Assembly: GCF_900177675.1 (NCBI RefSeq)
Contig: NZ_FXWM01000001.1
Span: 3,047,001 to 3,111,000 of the forward strand
Source of the DNA: Bacillus sp. OV166
GTDB taxonomy: Bacteria > Bacillota > Bacilli > Bacillales > Cytobacillaceae
DNA length: 64,000 nucleotides
Direction: 5' to 3'
Shown: in pieces, positions 36,938-45,692 of the stretch
Layout: each line of letters starts with the position of its first letter
Numbering within the stretch: position 1 is the first letter of the stretch
Program-made: the position numbers and the translations under genes
Notes under the pieces: model-generated
Told to the model about the DNA's origin: nothing
The model's input: only the letters and a program-made list of their open reading frames with translations
Database searches by the model: none

Positions 36938-39619
36938 ATGATGCAAGAAGATAAACGTCCAAATCCGGATAAGCTTTTAGAAGACATACTTGAACAACAA
37001 AAGAAAGTTGGTAAACTAAAAATCTTCTTTGGCTATGCAGCAGGTGTAGGAAAAACCTATTCGATGTTAGACGAGGCAAGAGAACATTTTGGCAATGGTG
37101 TTGATGTCTTAGTAGGATATGTTGAACCGCATACGAGACCAGAGACCACGCAACTTCTTGAAGGTTTGCCAATGTTACCTTCAAAAAAGACTTCTTATAG
37201 AAACATAGAGCTGAAGGAATTTGATTTAGATGCAGCTTTAATCAGGAAGCCTGAACTCATTTTAGTTGATGAGCTTGCTCATACTAATGCTCATGGTCTT
37301 CGTAACAAAAAACGATATCAGGACATTGAGGAACTTTTGAATACTGGAATAAATGTATATACAACCGTAAATGTCCAACATATTGAAAGCTTGAACGATA
37401 TTGTTCAAGATATAACAAAGATTACTGTAAGAGAAACTGTACCAGATACCTTTTTTGATCGCGCAGATTCTGTAAAACTGATTGATATTGATCCTGTAGA
37501 ATTATTAAAACGATTTGAAGAAGGAAAAATATATAGCCCTGACAGAGTTGCAACAGCTATTAATAACTTTTTTACAGTGGAAAATCTTCGACTTTTACGT
37601 GAGATAGCCATGCGGAAAGTTGCGGATAGAATCAGCCATGAGAACCTGAATACACGACGTAGTTTCGCTAAAATGGCCAATACAAAACTTCTAGTTTGTA
37701 TTGGTCCCTCTCCTTCGTCAGCGAAATGCATTAGATGGACTGCGAGGACGGCTGAAGCATTTCATGCACCTTGGGTAGCTGTTTATGTAGAAAATATGGA
37801 TAGTGGTCGATTTACAGAACAACAACAAAAATCGCTTAGGATGAATATGGATTTAGCAGAGAAATTAGGTGCTGAAATTGTAACAATTAATGGAGACAAT
37901 ATTGCAACAGCTGTTGCAGAATATGCAAAGCTATCAGGTATCACGAATATTGTGATTGGTAAGAGTCGAAATAAGAAATCATTTAAGAACGTCTTTGAAA
38001 TGGATTTTGAAGACCAGCTTATATCGCTTTTACCAGGTTTGGAGATTCATATCATTCCTGATAGTAACACACTCCGACCTTATAGAAAAACGAGAAGATT
38101 TCATTTCCGTAGTCAAGTACAGTTTTTTTGGAGAGATGTTCTTAAGTCTATTGTATTATTAATGTTAGCAACTATTGTTTCAATTGAACTTCGTGCGCTT
38201 GGAATCGGTGAACAAAATGTGATAATGGTTTATATTCTGTCGGTACTCGTTATCTCTAGAATCACAATAGGGTATCTCTATGGTATAGTTTCTTCATTTT
38301 TAAGTGTTCTAGCATTTAATTTCTTTTTTACTGTACCTTATTACACATTTAATGCTATTCAAGCAGGATATCCAGTTACCTTTTTCATTATGTTGTTAGT
38401 CGCATTGTTTGCAAGTGCTTTGACGGTTCGTATTAAAACACAAGCAAGACTTGCTGTAGAAAGAGAGCGTCGGACAGAGGTTCTTTATGAAATAAACAAA
38501 AAGTTGTTAGCTGCCAGAGGGCTTGATAGTATTGTGAATCTGACAAATGAATATGTAGTTAAACTGTTCAATCGAACAGTAATTTTTTACACAGAAGATC
38601 CCGAAAACGGGACAATAGGTTACTTGAAGCAATTTTCAGAGGAGATAAAGGACGACATTTTACAATCTGAGAGTGAAAAAGCAGTCGCACATTGGGTATT
38701 TGTCAACCACAAACCAGCTGGAGCTGGAGCTGACACACTAATGGGAGCAAAAGCTTATTATTTTCCTGTAGTATCACAAAAAAAGATACTTGGTGTAATG
38801 GGAATATCCTGTGAAAAAAGCCTTCTCTATCATGATGATCGTCTTTTTTTACAAATGATTACTGCACAAGTAGCAATGGCCTTAGAACGCCAGTATTTAT
38901 CAGATGAACAGCGCATAATTCTGGTAGAATCTGAAAAAGAGAAAATGAGAAGTAATCTATTGCGTGCAATCTCACATGATTTAAGAACACCCTTAACAGC
39001 TATTCTAGGTGCGAGTTCTGCCATTCTCGAAAATCAAGCATCTTTTGATGAGTCTACAAAAAACAATTTGATTGCGAACATAATAGAAGATTCCCAATGG
39101 TTAATTCGAATGGTAGAAAACTTGTTGTCTGTAACACGAATCCATGAAGGAACAATGAATGTTTCCAAATCACCGGAGGCTGTAGAGGAAATTGTTGCAG
39201 AAGCAGTAAGTCGAATTAGAAAGAGATTTCCAGAGAGCAATATTTCTGTAAAGGTACCTAATGAACTTTTAATTGTTCCCATGGATGGCACATTAATTGC
39301 ACAGGTCCTGATTAATCTTCTTGAAAATGCGGTCAAACATTCACAAAACAATACAGCAATTGATGTAAATGTGAAAAAGAATAAGAATTATGCAGTAATT
39401 GAGGTAATTGATAACGGAGAAGGAATTGCCGCTGAAGATTTACCATATTTATTTACAAGTTTTGTACCAAATGGAAAGAAAAGTGCCGATTCATCAAGAG
39501 GGATGGGAATAGGTCTTTCCATCTGTATGTCAATTATTAAGGCACATCAAGGTAAAATGAGTGCAGAAAACCGAAAGTCAGGTGGAGCAGTATTCCGATT
39601 TTATTTACCACTATCATAA
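36938..39619 (+). CDS. kdpD: sensor histidine kinase KdpD
   Basis: 893 residues, full-length. In order: KdpD domain with Walker A GYAAGVGKTYSML (about residue 32) and Walker B-like LVDELAHTNAHG; a universal-stress-protein domain (KLLVCIGPSPSSAKC about 246); four membrane helices (about 395-500); a GAF-like domain; HisKA with AISHDLRTPLTAILGAS (His at about 675); HATPase with LINLLENAVKHS, DNGEGIAAEDLPYLF and GMGIGLSICMSI. It senses low K+ or c-di-AMP (the latter binds the stress-protein domain in S. aureus) and phosphorylates KdpE. Many Bacillaceae have only the short form, so the long form is notable. Confidence 0.95.
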   Translation: MMQEDKRPNPDKLLEDILEQQKKVGKLKIFFGYAAGVGKTYSMLDEAREHFGNGVDVLVGYVEPHTRPETTQLLEGLPMLPSKKTSYRNIELKEFDLDAALIRKPELILVDELAHTNAHGLRNKKRYQDIEELLNTGINVYTTVNVQHIESLNDIVQDITKITVRETVPDTFFDRADSVKLIDIDPVELLKRFEEGKIYSPDRVATAINNFFTVENLRLLREIAMRKVADRISHENLNTRRSFAKMANTKLLVCIGPSPSSAKCIRWTARTAEAFHAPWVAVYVENMDSGRFTEQQQKSLRMNMDLAEKLGAEIVTINGDNIATAVAEYAKLSGITNIVIGKSRNKKSFKNVFEMDFEDQLISLLPGLEIHIIPDSNTLRPYRKTRRFHFRSQVQFFWRDVLKSIVLLMLATIVSIELRALGIGEQNVIMVYILSVLVISRITIGYLYGIVSSFLSVLAFNFFFTVPYYTFNAIQAGYPVTFFIMLLVALFASALTVRIKTQARLAVERERRTEVLYEINKKLLAARGLDSIVNLTNEYVVKLFNRTVIFYTEDPENGTIGYLKQFSEEIKDDILQSESEKAVAHWVFVNHKPAGAGADTLMGAKAYYFPVVSQKKILGVMGISCEKSLLYHDDRLFLQMITAQVAMALERQYLSDEQRIILVESEKEKMRSNLLRAISHDLRTPLTAILGASSAILENQASFDESTKNNLIANIIEDSQWLIRMVENLLSVTRIHEGTMNVSKSPEAVEEIVAEAVSRIRKRFPESNISVKVPNELLIVPMDGTLIAQVLINLLENAVKHSQNNTAIDVNVKKNKNYAVIEVIDNGEGIAAEDLPYLFTSFVPNGKKSADSSRGMGIGLSICMSIIKAHQGKMSAENRKSGGAVFRFYLPLS

Positions 39620-39671
39620 CAAGTAAACCAGGTTCAGAAATAATAGGTAAGCTAAAGAAGGGCTGTGTAAA

Positions 39672-40373
39672 ATGGTGTATAAAACTTTGATTTTAATCGT
39701 TGAAGATGAAGCAGGTATAAGCAATTTTATTTCTGCAATATTAACTTCAAATCATTATCAAATCATAAAAACTAAAAAGGGGAATGAAGCCATTTCAATG
39801 ATGGCTTCTCATTCGCCTGATTTAATTTTGTTGGACTTAGGATTGCCAGATATTGATGGAATCGAGGTTTTAAAAGCGATTAGACAATGGAGCGAGGTGC
39901 CTATTATTGTTGTTTCAGCTCGTGGGCATGAACGGGAAAAAGTAGAAGCGCTTGACCTGGGTGCGGATGATTATATTACTAAACCATTTGGCACTTCAGA
40001 GTTGCTTGCTCGAATTCGGACTGCTATTAGGCGAAATAAGAAAGCTATAGAAAGTGATGATCAAAGTCTCAAAAAGTTTAGCGTTGGAGAATTTGAAATC
40101 GATTTTGAGAAGCGAAAAGTTCTTATCAAAGGGAAGGAAGTTCATTTTACTCCAATTGAATACAAAATCATTACTTTGCTTTCTGAGCATGCTGGCAAAG
40201 TGTTAACACATGACTTTATCATTAAGAAAATATGGGGACCATACACCAATGAAACGCAAGCATTACGAGTCAATATGGCAAATATCCGCAGAAAATTAGA
40301 ATCAAATCCTGCTGAGCCAAAATACATTCTAACTGAAATGGGTGTTGGGTATAGAATGATAGAAAGCATTTAA
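39672..40373 (+). CDS. kdpE: response regulator KdpE
   Basis: 233 residues. Receiver domain with ILIVEDEAG, LILLDLGLPDIDG (phosphorylated Asp, about residue 54), IIVVSARGHEREKV and GADDYITKPFG; OmpR-type winged helix with FTPIEYKIITLLSEHAGKVLTH and TQALRVNMANIRRKLE. Activates the kdp operon. 52 bases after kdpD, last gene of the operon, followed by a terminator. Confidence 0.95.
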   Translation: MVYKTLILIVEDEAGISNFISAILTSNHYQIIKTKKGNEAISMMASHSPDLILLDLGLPDIDGIEVLKAIRQWSEVPIIVVSARGHEREKVEALDLGADDYITKPFGTSELLARIRTAIRRNKKAIESDDQSLKKFSVGEFEIDFEKRKVLIKGKEVHFTPIEYKIITLLSEHAGKVLTHDFIIKKIWGPYTNETQALRVNMANIRRKLESNPAEPKYILTEMGVGYRMIESI

Positions 40374-40402
40374 AACAAGCTATGAAAATAACTTGTTTTT
40401 TT
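40372..40402 (+). terminator. terminator of the kdp operon
   Basis: AACAAGCTATG...CTTGTT hairpin with TTTTTTTG directly after the kdpE stop. Confidence 0.75.
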
Positions 40403-40520
40403 GCTTTAGAAAAAATAACACAAAGAGGCTATCTGGAAATGAGAATAAACTTTCAATTATAATGGAGCAGTCACGCTGTTGATGCAATACTTGCTCTCTA
40501 CTCAGCAAATTTAATTTGAT

Positions 40521-40553
40521 TTCTTATTTAGCTAACGGGTGCTTTTATTGAAA
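40521..40553 (+). repeat. cassette element 10, left site only
   Basis: TTATTTAGCTAACGGGTGC then TTTTATTGAAAAAG. No hairpin or right site follows. Confidence 0.75.
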
Positions 40554-40579
40554 AAGTACTTGTTTTAAAAAAATTCAAA

Positions 40580-40646
40580 GAATGTTGATAAACCGACCAA
40601 AATCCCTTTTGTGTTGTCAATTACACTCCACACATTGTGAAGCGGT
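40580..40646 (+). repeat. dus-flanking repeat, left copy
   Basis: AGAATGTTGATAAACC, CCCTTTTGTGTTG, TACACTCCACACATTGTGAAGC. Matches 42036-42096 (AGAATGTAATAAACCC, CCCTTGTGTTG, TACACTCTGCACATTGTGAGGC). Direct repeats on either side of dus. Confidence 0.75.
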
Positions 40647-40916
40647 CGCGTGGTTGGAGTTTGTATAATAGAAAAGCATTTGATATAGAAAAAATCTATA
40701 CCATCTGCTTTTTTGTTAATAAAAATACCATTCAGGACCGATTTTCGTTAAAATAAACATTGCCGCTTTTCACAAATTATAAATGTCCAAATGTACTTAT
40801 GTTTGATAATAAGTTATTTAGCATGATATAAGTGTAAAAGAAGTGGAACATTTGGCTTTATATTTTTTGCCCGAGAGTTTGAAGTTGTATCCATAGTGAG
40901 AGGATTTGAGTTTGAA

Positions 40917-41879
40917 ATGATAGATAATTTTTGGCGTGATTTACCACGACCATTTTTTGTACTTGCACCAATGGAAGATGTGACAGATGTTGTTTTTCGT
41001 CACGTAGTAAGTGAAGCCGGTCGACCGGATGTATTTTTCACAGAGTTTACAAACTCGGATAGCTATTGTCATCCAGAGGGCATGAAAAGTGTGCGTGGTC
41101 GTTTGATTTTTACAGAAGATGAACAGCCAATGGTGGCACATATTTGGGGGGATAATCCAGAATATTTCCGTCAAATGAGTATTGGCATGGCAGAGCTAGG
41201 ATTTAAAGGCATCGATATTAATATGGGCTGCCCTGTACCGAATGTGGCTTCGAGAGGGAAAGGTAGTGGCCTTATTCTGCGTCCAGACGTTGCGGCAGAA
41301 CTTATTCAAGCAGCAAAAGCGGGCGGACTGCCTGTCAGCGTGAAAACACGACTTGGCAATAAGGATGTAAATGAGTGGGAGGAGTGGCTAACGCATATTT
41401 TAAAACAGGATATTGCGAACCTTTCTATTCATTTACGTACAAGAAAGGAAATGAGCCAAGTAGATGCGCATTGGGAGCTAATTCCGGAAATCAAAAAATT
41501 ACGTGACCGTATCGCACCAAATACGCTACTAACAATCAATGGAGACATTCCTGACCGTCAAACTGGGCTGCAGCTTGCTGAACAATATGGTATTGATGGC
41601 GTTATGATTGGGCGAGGTATTTTTAAAAATCCTTTTGCTTTTGAAAAAGAGCCAAAAGAGCATAGCAGTAAAGAGTACCTTGATCTTTTAAGACTGCAGC
41701 TTGATCTTCAAGATCAATATGCGGAAGCACTGCCACGTTCAATCACAGGGCTTCATCGCTTTTTCAAAATTTATGTCAAAGGATTCCGTGGAGCTGGTGA
41801 ATTAAGAAATCAATTGATGAACACGAAATCAACAGATGAAGTGCGTGGATTGCTTGATAACTTTGGAAAAGAATGTTGA
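40917..41879 (+). CDS. dus: tRNA-dihydrouridine synthase family protein
   Basis: 320 residues from ATG 40917. [21 protein letters not shown] opens the FMN-binding TIM barrel; [23 protein letters not shown] contains the catalytic cysteine, [19 protein letters not shown] and [14 protein letters not shown] plus [18 protein letters not shown] bind FMN phosphate. Reduces uridine in tRNA D-loops. The [20 protein letters not shown] form is the Firmicute/DusC-like subgroup. Flanked by direct repeats, so it may have been moved as a unit. Confidence 0.85.
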   Translation: MIDNFWRDLPRPFFVLAPMEDVTDVVFRHVVSEAGRPDVFFTEFTNSDSYCHPEGMKSVRGRLIFTEDEQPMVAHIWGDNPEYFRQMSIGMAELGFKGIDINMGCPVPNVASRGKGSGLILRPDVAAELIQAAKAGGLPVSVKTRLGNKDVNEWEEWLTHILKQDIANLSIHLRTRKEMSQVDAHWELIPEIKKLRDRIAPNTLLTINGDIPDRQTGLQLAEQYGIDGVMIGRGIFKNPFAFEKEPKEHSSKEYLDLLRLQLDLQDQYAEALPRSITGLHRFFKIYVKGFRGAGELRNQLMNTKSTDEVRGLLDNFGKEC

Positions 41880-42035
41880 TGGGACGGGGACAGTGAAATG
41901 ACGTAACTCTCAAAAAGTTAGAGTAAAAATGAATCACATCAACTCATGTGTACTTATTTTATTCAGTTTCAAGTTCCTTTGCAGCCGGCAACTTTTGTTT
42001 TGATAAAGTCTGTTTTCTGAAAGAAAAAGGTCTCA

Positions 42036-42098
42036 AGAATGTAATAAACCCACCAGCACCCTTGTGTTGCTACATACACTCTGCACATTGTGAGGCTG
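42036..42098 (+). repeat. dus-flanking repeat, right copy
   Basis: AGAATGTAATAAACCC ... CCCTTGTGTTG ... ACACTCTGCACATTGTGAGG; pairs with 40580-40646. Confidence 0.75.
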
Positions 42099-42125
42099 TG
42101 GCGAAAATTGAATTGGTATGAGAGT

Positions 42126-42160
42126 AACAGCCTTGTCCATTAGCGATAAGGCTGTTTTTC
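42126..42160 (+). terminator. Rho-independent terminator
   Basis: AACAGCCTT-N13-AAGGCTGTT followed by TTTCC. Lies about 250 bases after dus. Confidence 0.8.
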
Positions 42161-42796
42161 CGTATTTTGAGTGGTATCAGTAACTGTCTTTCTTTGCGTC
42201 TTTACTAATCGGAGTTATTCCCAAATATATAGATTATCCTCCTGGATGGTATCCAATAGGGATGGACTTGATGGTTGCAGTCTAGTTATTAAACCAGATA
42301 CTGAGAATAAAGGTTCACTTTATTGGTTAGATAATGGTGGAACATTAGTTGATTCAAACGGCTATTTAAACTTTAATTTGATAAATGATTTGACCATTTT
42401 TTCGCTGCACAAGGTTGTAAGTTTTGGGAGTGGGGTCTTTTATCTTTATAGAATGGTTCGATTAGCAGTTTTTAAAAAATATTAGCAAGCCAAGCTACCG
42501 ATTGGGTAAATCAATTGTAAAAAACTCGATTAAAGAGAACTACTTACGTTCTAATTTTAATGGGAACATGTTGAAAATCAGACATTCAGTTGTCTTACTT
42601 CTAATACCGGCATTAACTATTAATAAAACCGAGATAAATACAGTAATAACTAAGGAAATACTACAGCAATTAACAGCCATTACTACTGTTGCAACGGAAA
42701 GGTAGGTATGACTGCTATTCAACTAGTTGGTCTGGTCTGTTATTTAATGTGAGAGGAGGAGCTGTCAATTCAGGCAAAGTGAACCATTATTATAGT

Positions 42797-42853
42797 AAGA
42801 TTGTGAAATCCTGTACTTAAACTAACGAAGCAGTTTAGTTGCATAAGTAGTAT
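42797..42853 (+). repeat. cassette element 11, short form with 5' extension
   Basis: AGATTGTGAAATCCTGTACT then TAAACTAACGAAGCAGTTTA and GTTGCAT. No central hairpin: left and right sites are merged into one. Confidence 0.85.
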
Positions 42854-42889
42854 GATAAAATTCAATTAAAAAAGCGTCGGAGAGATTAT

Positions 42890-43156
42890 ATGAAATATAC
42901 TTGTCCTTGTTGTGGATATAAAACATTAGACGAAGAACCACCAGGTACTTACGATATATGTGAAATTTGTTTTTGGGAAGATGATGGAGTTCAATTTGAT
43001 GACCCTGATTATGAAGGAGGAGCTAATATTCCATCCTTAAGGCAAGCACAAAAAAACTTTATTGTATATGGAGCTTGTGAAGAAAGGTGTATTGAGTTTG
43101 TAAGAAAACCTAATGAAAAAGACGTTAAAGACCTTAATTGGAAACGGTTATTATAG
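42890..43156 (+). CDS. cysteine-rich CPCC family protein
   Basis: 88 residues. YTCPCCGYKTLDEEPPGTYDICEICFWEDDGVQFDDPDYEGGAN is the CPCC domain: two CxxC-type pairs that should bind zinc, followed by an acidic loop. This family occurs widely as isolated small genes, often in toxin-immunity clusters, function unproven. ATG 42890 with GGAGAGATTAT upstream. One gene between elements 11 and 12: a cassette-like unit. Confidence 0.85.
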   Translation: MKYTCPCCGYKTLDEEPPGTYDICEICFWEDDGVQFDDPDYEGGANIPSLRQAQKNFIVYGACEERCIEFVRKPNEKDVKDLNWKRLL

Positions 43157-43162
43157 AGGAGA

Positions 43163-43197
43163 GTTGTTCAACTAACGGGTGACAGAGTTGAACAAGG
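43163..43197 (+). repeat. cassette element 12, merged form
   Basis: TTGTTCAACTAACGGGTGAC then AGAGTTGAACAAGGAGTTGC. No hairpin. The same boundary precedes the duplicate gene at 50506. Confidence 0.8.
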
Positions 43198-43236
43198 AGT
43201 TGCGGTTAAAACATATTCATAGGGGAGTTTAGAATA

Positions 43237-43491
43237 ATGCTTGAACTTGTTAAAGAAATATACTCACCTAGTAAGGCATATAAAGTGGAAATTTATAAAC
43301 GTTTGAGAGATGGACTTTTAGAAATTGACGTTTATTTTTGGGATAGTGAATGGGAAACTTGGCTTCAAAAGTCTACTAGCTTTTCACTTACTGACAACTT
43401 AAACAGTGCAATGGCAATTGCTAATGAAAAACTGAAGGTTTATTCAGGCGAGATAATTGAAGTGATATGTGAACCATTTCACATAAGCTAA
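43237..43491 (+). CDS. hypothetical cassette protein, copy 1
   Basis: 84 residues: LVKEIYSPSKAYKVEIYKRL, EIDVYFWDSEWETWLQKS, LTDNLNSAMAIANEKLK. Aromatic-rich alpha+beta protein; I do not recognise the family, though the size and aromatic strands resemble toxin-immunity proteins. GGGGAGTTTAGAATA precedes ATG. The stop codon TAA is inside the next element (AAGCTAACGGG), as happens in integron cassettes. A near-identical copy lies at 50506-50733. Confidence 0.65.
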   Translation: MLELVKEIYSPSKAYKVEIYKRLRDGLLEIDVYFWDSEWETWLQKSTSFSLTDNLNSAMAIANEKLKVYSGEIIEVICEPFHIS

Positions 43492-43553
43492 CGGGTGCAA
43501 GAGTTTAACACCCCGTTACCATTTTGGTGGTTATTATAAAAGAGTTAAACGAA
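43481..43553 (+). repeat. cassette element 13, long form
   Basis: ACATAAGCTAACGGGTGC, AAGAGTTTAACA, an imperfect hairpin (CCCGTTACCATTTTGGTGG), then AGAGTTAAACGAAGC. Right site weak. GTGAACCATTTCAC palindrome just upstream. Confidence 0.8.
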
Positions 43554-43581
43554 GCAACACTCTTTAAAGGTGTTGCTTTTG
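43553..43581 (+). terminator. hairpin terminator between cassette and recombinase
   Basis: GCAACAC-CTTTAAAG-type loop-GTGTTGC followed by TTTTG. Lies beyond the end of the convergent recombinase gene. Confidence 0.65.
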
Positions 43582-43600
43582 TACATATTTGAGCCATTGG

Positions 43601-44513
43601 TTAAAAATATTTTCTATACAATTCTTGTTTAAGACTACCACTTAATTGGGCATAAATTTTTGTTTTCGCTCTTCTGGTGACCAAGTAGACTTTGGATAAC
43701 ATCAAGAGGTGCTCCATTATTCAACAAATGTGTTGCATAGCTATGTCTAAGTTGGTGTGGATGAATTACTTTACTAATCTCTGCCCTATCAGAAATCCGC
43801 TTAACAATGTATCTCATTTGAGCAATGCTCATTCTATGTAGTTTACGTTCTGTAACAAAAATGGCCGGATCATTATCCTGACGATTATCTAAGTACCGTT
43901 TAAGCCAAATTTCACAACGAATATTAAAATATACTTCTCTTTCTTTATCACCTTTGCCTAGAACAATCGCTGATCGGTTTGACCAATTGATCCTGTTCTT
44001 ATCTAGCGAAACAATTTCACCTATTCTACAACCTGTTGAAAACATAAATTCGAATAATGCCTTTTCCATAGGAGTGGCACAGGCTTCCCTTAAGTATTCG
44101 ATTTCTCTTTCCGTTAAAAATTTGGGGATTCGTTTTCCTGCTTTAGGCTCTTTTAATTTAGCAGCCGGATTCTTTAAAATATGTCCTTCCTCGTGTGACC
44201 AACGGAAAAGTGATTTTATAAAACGAATACGGTGAGCTAAGCTGGATGGCTTTAGATTTTCACTTGACTTTGCCAAGTATTCTTTTAATTTGATAGTAGT
44301 AATGGTTTCGAGTTTTACATCCTCAAAATACCGTATCACCAACAACGCTTGAAGTTTATAGGCCTTTAAAGTCTGTTGGGAGAACCCTTCAATTCGTTTA
44401 TCAGATTCATAAATTTCCCAGGCTTTTGATATTAGCAAAATACATCTCTCCCTAAAAATTCTATTTTTAGAGGAATTATTGACCTGATTATTAATTTTGA
44501 TACAGTACGGCAA
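43601..44513 (-). pseudogene. Xer-like tyrosine recombinase, frameshifted before the catalytic tyrosine
   Basis: Core-binding domain (about residues 35-125, YESDKRIEGFSQQTLKAYKLQ) and catalytic domain: FMFSTGCRIGEIVSLD (Arg I), LGKGDKEREV (Lys in beta-hairpin), HPHQLRHSYATHLL (HxLR), LLGHQKSE (second His). The frame then runs to a stop at 43635 as NKNLCPIKW. Removing one A from the GAAAACAAAAATTT run (about 43657-43670) restores TKIYAQLSGSLKQELYRKYF, with the nucleophile Tyr, ending at 43601. Likely start is TTG 44438 after AGGGAGAG. No IntI-specific insertion before HPHQ. It sits inside the cassette array on the minus strand, between elements 13 and 14. Confidence 0.9.
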
Positions 44514-44553
44514 TCTTCAACTATCGTAAGCAGGTTAATTTAATAAGAAAGGT
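44513..44553 (+). repeat. cassette element 14, right site only
   Basis: CTTCAACTATCGTAAGCAGG then TTAATTTAATAAGAAAGG. Lies just upstream (by recombinase direction) of the recombinase gene and upstream of the ankyrin gene on the + strand. Confidence 0.75.
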
Positions 44554-44616
44554 GAAGTTTATGGTAGGATTTAGTTTGAAGGGGCTGCAATAATTAAGAA
44601 AAGAGGCTGGTTACTA

Positions 44617-44976
44617 ATGAATTATTCCGATTTATTACATAGAAAAGATAGTGAAGGTCTAAATAAATTTTTAAAAACACACGATGTAAATGAGGAATTT
44701 CAAGGTCAAAGTCTTTTATACTGGGCAGTTCATAGCGATAATTTTGAATTTATAAAACAATTGGTTCATCAAGGTGCTGATTTGAACCTATGTGACCGTT
44801 TAGGCAGGACACCGTTGTTAATTGCGTGTTATTTCGGCTTTATTGACATTGCTTCATATTTGTTAGAAAACGGAGCAAAGATGGATGGTTGTTTAGAAAG
44901 AGCAAAACAAGGTTGGGATGATCATATCCAAACAGAAATTATTGAATTACTAAAGCAATGGGAAAAGAACTGTTAA
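44617..44976 (+). CDS. ankyrin repeat protein
   Basis: 119 residues. QSLLYWAVHSDNFEFIKQLVHQGADLNLCD and GRTPLLIACYFGFIDIASYLLENGAKMDG are two ankyrin repeats with a degenerate first repeat before them and a capping helix after. Such short ankyrin proteins are common in Bacillus toxin/immunity loci and bind a partner protein. No signal peptide. One gene between elements 14 and 15. Confidence 0.85.
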   Translation: MNYSDLLHRKDSEGLNKFLKTHDVNEEFQGQSLLYWAVHSDNFEFIKQLVHQGADLNLCDRLGRTPLLIACYFGFIDIASYLLENGAKMDGCLERAKQGWDDHIQTEIIELLKQWEKNC

Positions 44977-44982
44977 ATATCA

Positions 44983-45063
44983 TTTTCAACTAAAGGGTTA
45001 GTTCCGGCTGCCATTTCAAGCAACGTCTCTTCTTAAACTAACTGGCAGTTTAGTTTAATAAAA
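44983..45063 (+). repeat. cassette element 15, long form
   Basis: TTTTCAACTAAAGGGTTAGT, GGCTGCCATTTCAAGCAACG hairpin decayed, right site TTAAACTAACTGGCAGTTTA. Confidence 0.85.
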
Positions 45064-45120
45064 ATTATGTGAAAAGTGATATTATATGAATAATTAAGCC
45101 CTAAAGGGAGTTGTATCTAA

Positions 45121-45495
45121 ATGAAAGAGAGTCAAAAAGACCTGGATTTTTTACAGGAGGTAGCAAAAAAAATTTCAGATAGGTCCAAACAGAATTCTCC
45201 AATTTTACCTGAAGAAGTGTTTGATTTATTTAAAGATACACTGGAAAGTATGACAACAGTTCGAATCGTTGAAATGCCAATTTTTATGCCTGTTTTAATT
45301 GAAAAAGAAGATGAATTTTATACTGCCAGAAGCTATGGATACAATAGGTGCAAAGGGATTGGACGTAACGAAGAAGATGCTATACAAAATTTAAAAGAAG
45401 AAATTAATTTATATAACCGATCTTGTATAAACGCGGAGAAGAAAATGCACATTGAAGATATAGTTAATAATATTTTTCCAAAGGGTAGTTTTTAG
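45121..45495 (+). CDS. hypothetical protein, HicB-like strand pattern
   Basis: 124 residues, GGGAGTTGTATCTAA before ATG. The middle (IPFMPVLIEKEDEFYTARSYGYNRCKGIGRNEEDAIQNLKEEINLY, approximate) has the beta-beta-alpha pattern of HicB antitoxin-type partial RNase H folds, but there is no DNA-binding tail and no HicA toxin beside it. Could be an immunity or orphan antitoxin protein. One gene between elements 15 and 16. Confidence 0.55.
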   Translation: MKESQKDLDFLQEVAKKISDRSKQNSPILPEEVFDLFKDTLESMTTVRIVEMPIFMPVLIEKEDEFYTARSYGYNRCKGIGRNEEDAIQNLKEEINLYNRSCINAEKKMHIEDIVNNIFPKGSF

Positions 45496-45517
45496 GATTT
45501 ACTCATTATTGAGAGGC

Positions 45518-45623
45518 GTTCTTCTACAACTAACGGGTGCAATAGTTGAAGATTGTAAGCCTGCTTTCGGTGGGCTTTTTTTTGCTTCTTCCACTAACGG
45601 GGCAGGTTAGCTCAAGAAGGATT
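45518..45623 (+). repeat. cassette element 16, canonical long form
   Basis: TACAACTAACGGGTGC, AATAGTTGAAGA, hairpin AAGCCTGC-TTTCG-GTGGGCTT with T8, then TTCCACTAACGGGGCAGGTT and AGCTCAAGAAGG. A good reference copy. Confidence 0.95.
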
Positions 45624-45692
45624 GTTAATTCGAGTCGTCGAATTTTATATTTGTTAAAAGGAGAATATTCGGGGATTTGACAGGAAGAAGGT

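Larger units (their letters stand above)
40403..40916. other. intergenic region upstream of dus
   Basis: About 510 bases. Contains cassette element 10 and the left copy of a repeat that also follows dus. A hairpin AAAGCA ... TGCTTTTTT at about 40671-40714 may be a terminator. Confidence 0.45.
41880..42889. other. gene-poor stretch with debris
   Basis: About 1 kb. It holds the right copy of the dus-flanking repeat, a terminator, and decayed frames. One (about 42255-42405) reads DGCSLVIKPDTENKGSLYWLDNGG, vaguely like a SUKH-type immunity protein, but I cannot confirm it. Another (about 42708-42800) reads WSGLLFNVRGGAVNSG, a surface/phage-protein-like snippet. Cassette element 11 ends the stretch. 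Confidence 0.4.

Noticed and set aside
42171..42705. Two open frames (104 and 67 codons)
   Set aside because: No ribosome sites and no coherent domain; at most decayed fragments, described under the gene-poor stretch.
43601..44513. Classical IntI integron integrase
   Set aside because: No IntI-specific extra helix before the HxLR box, and the general sequence is XerC/XerD-like; I therefore call it Xer-like only.
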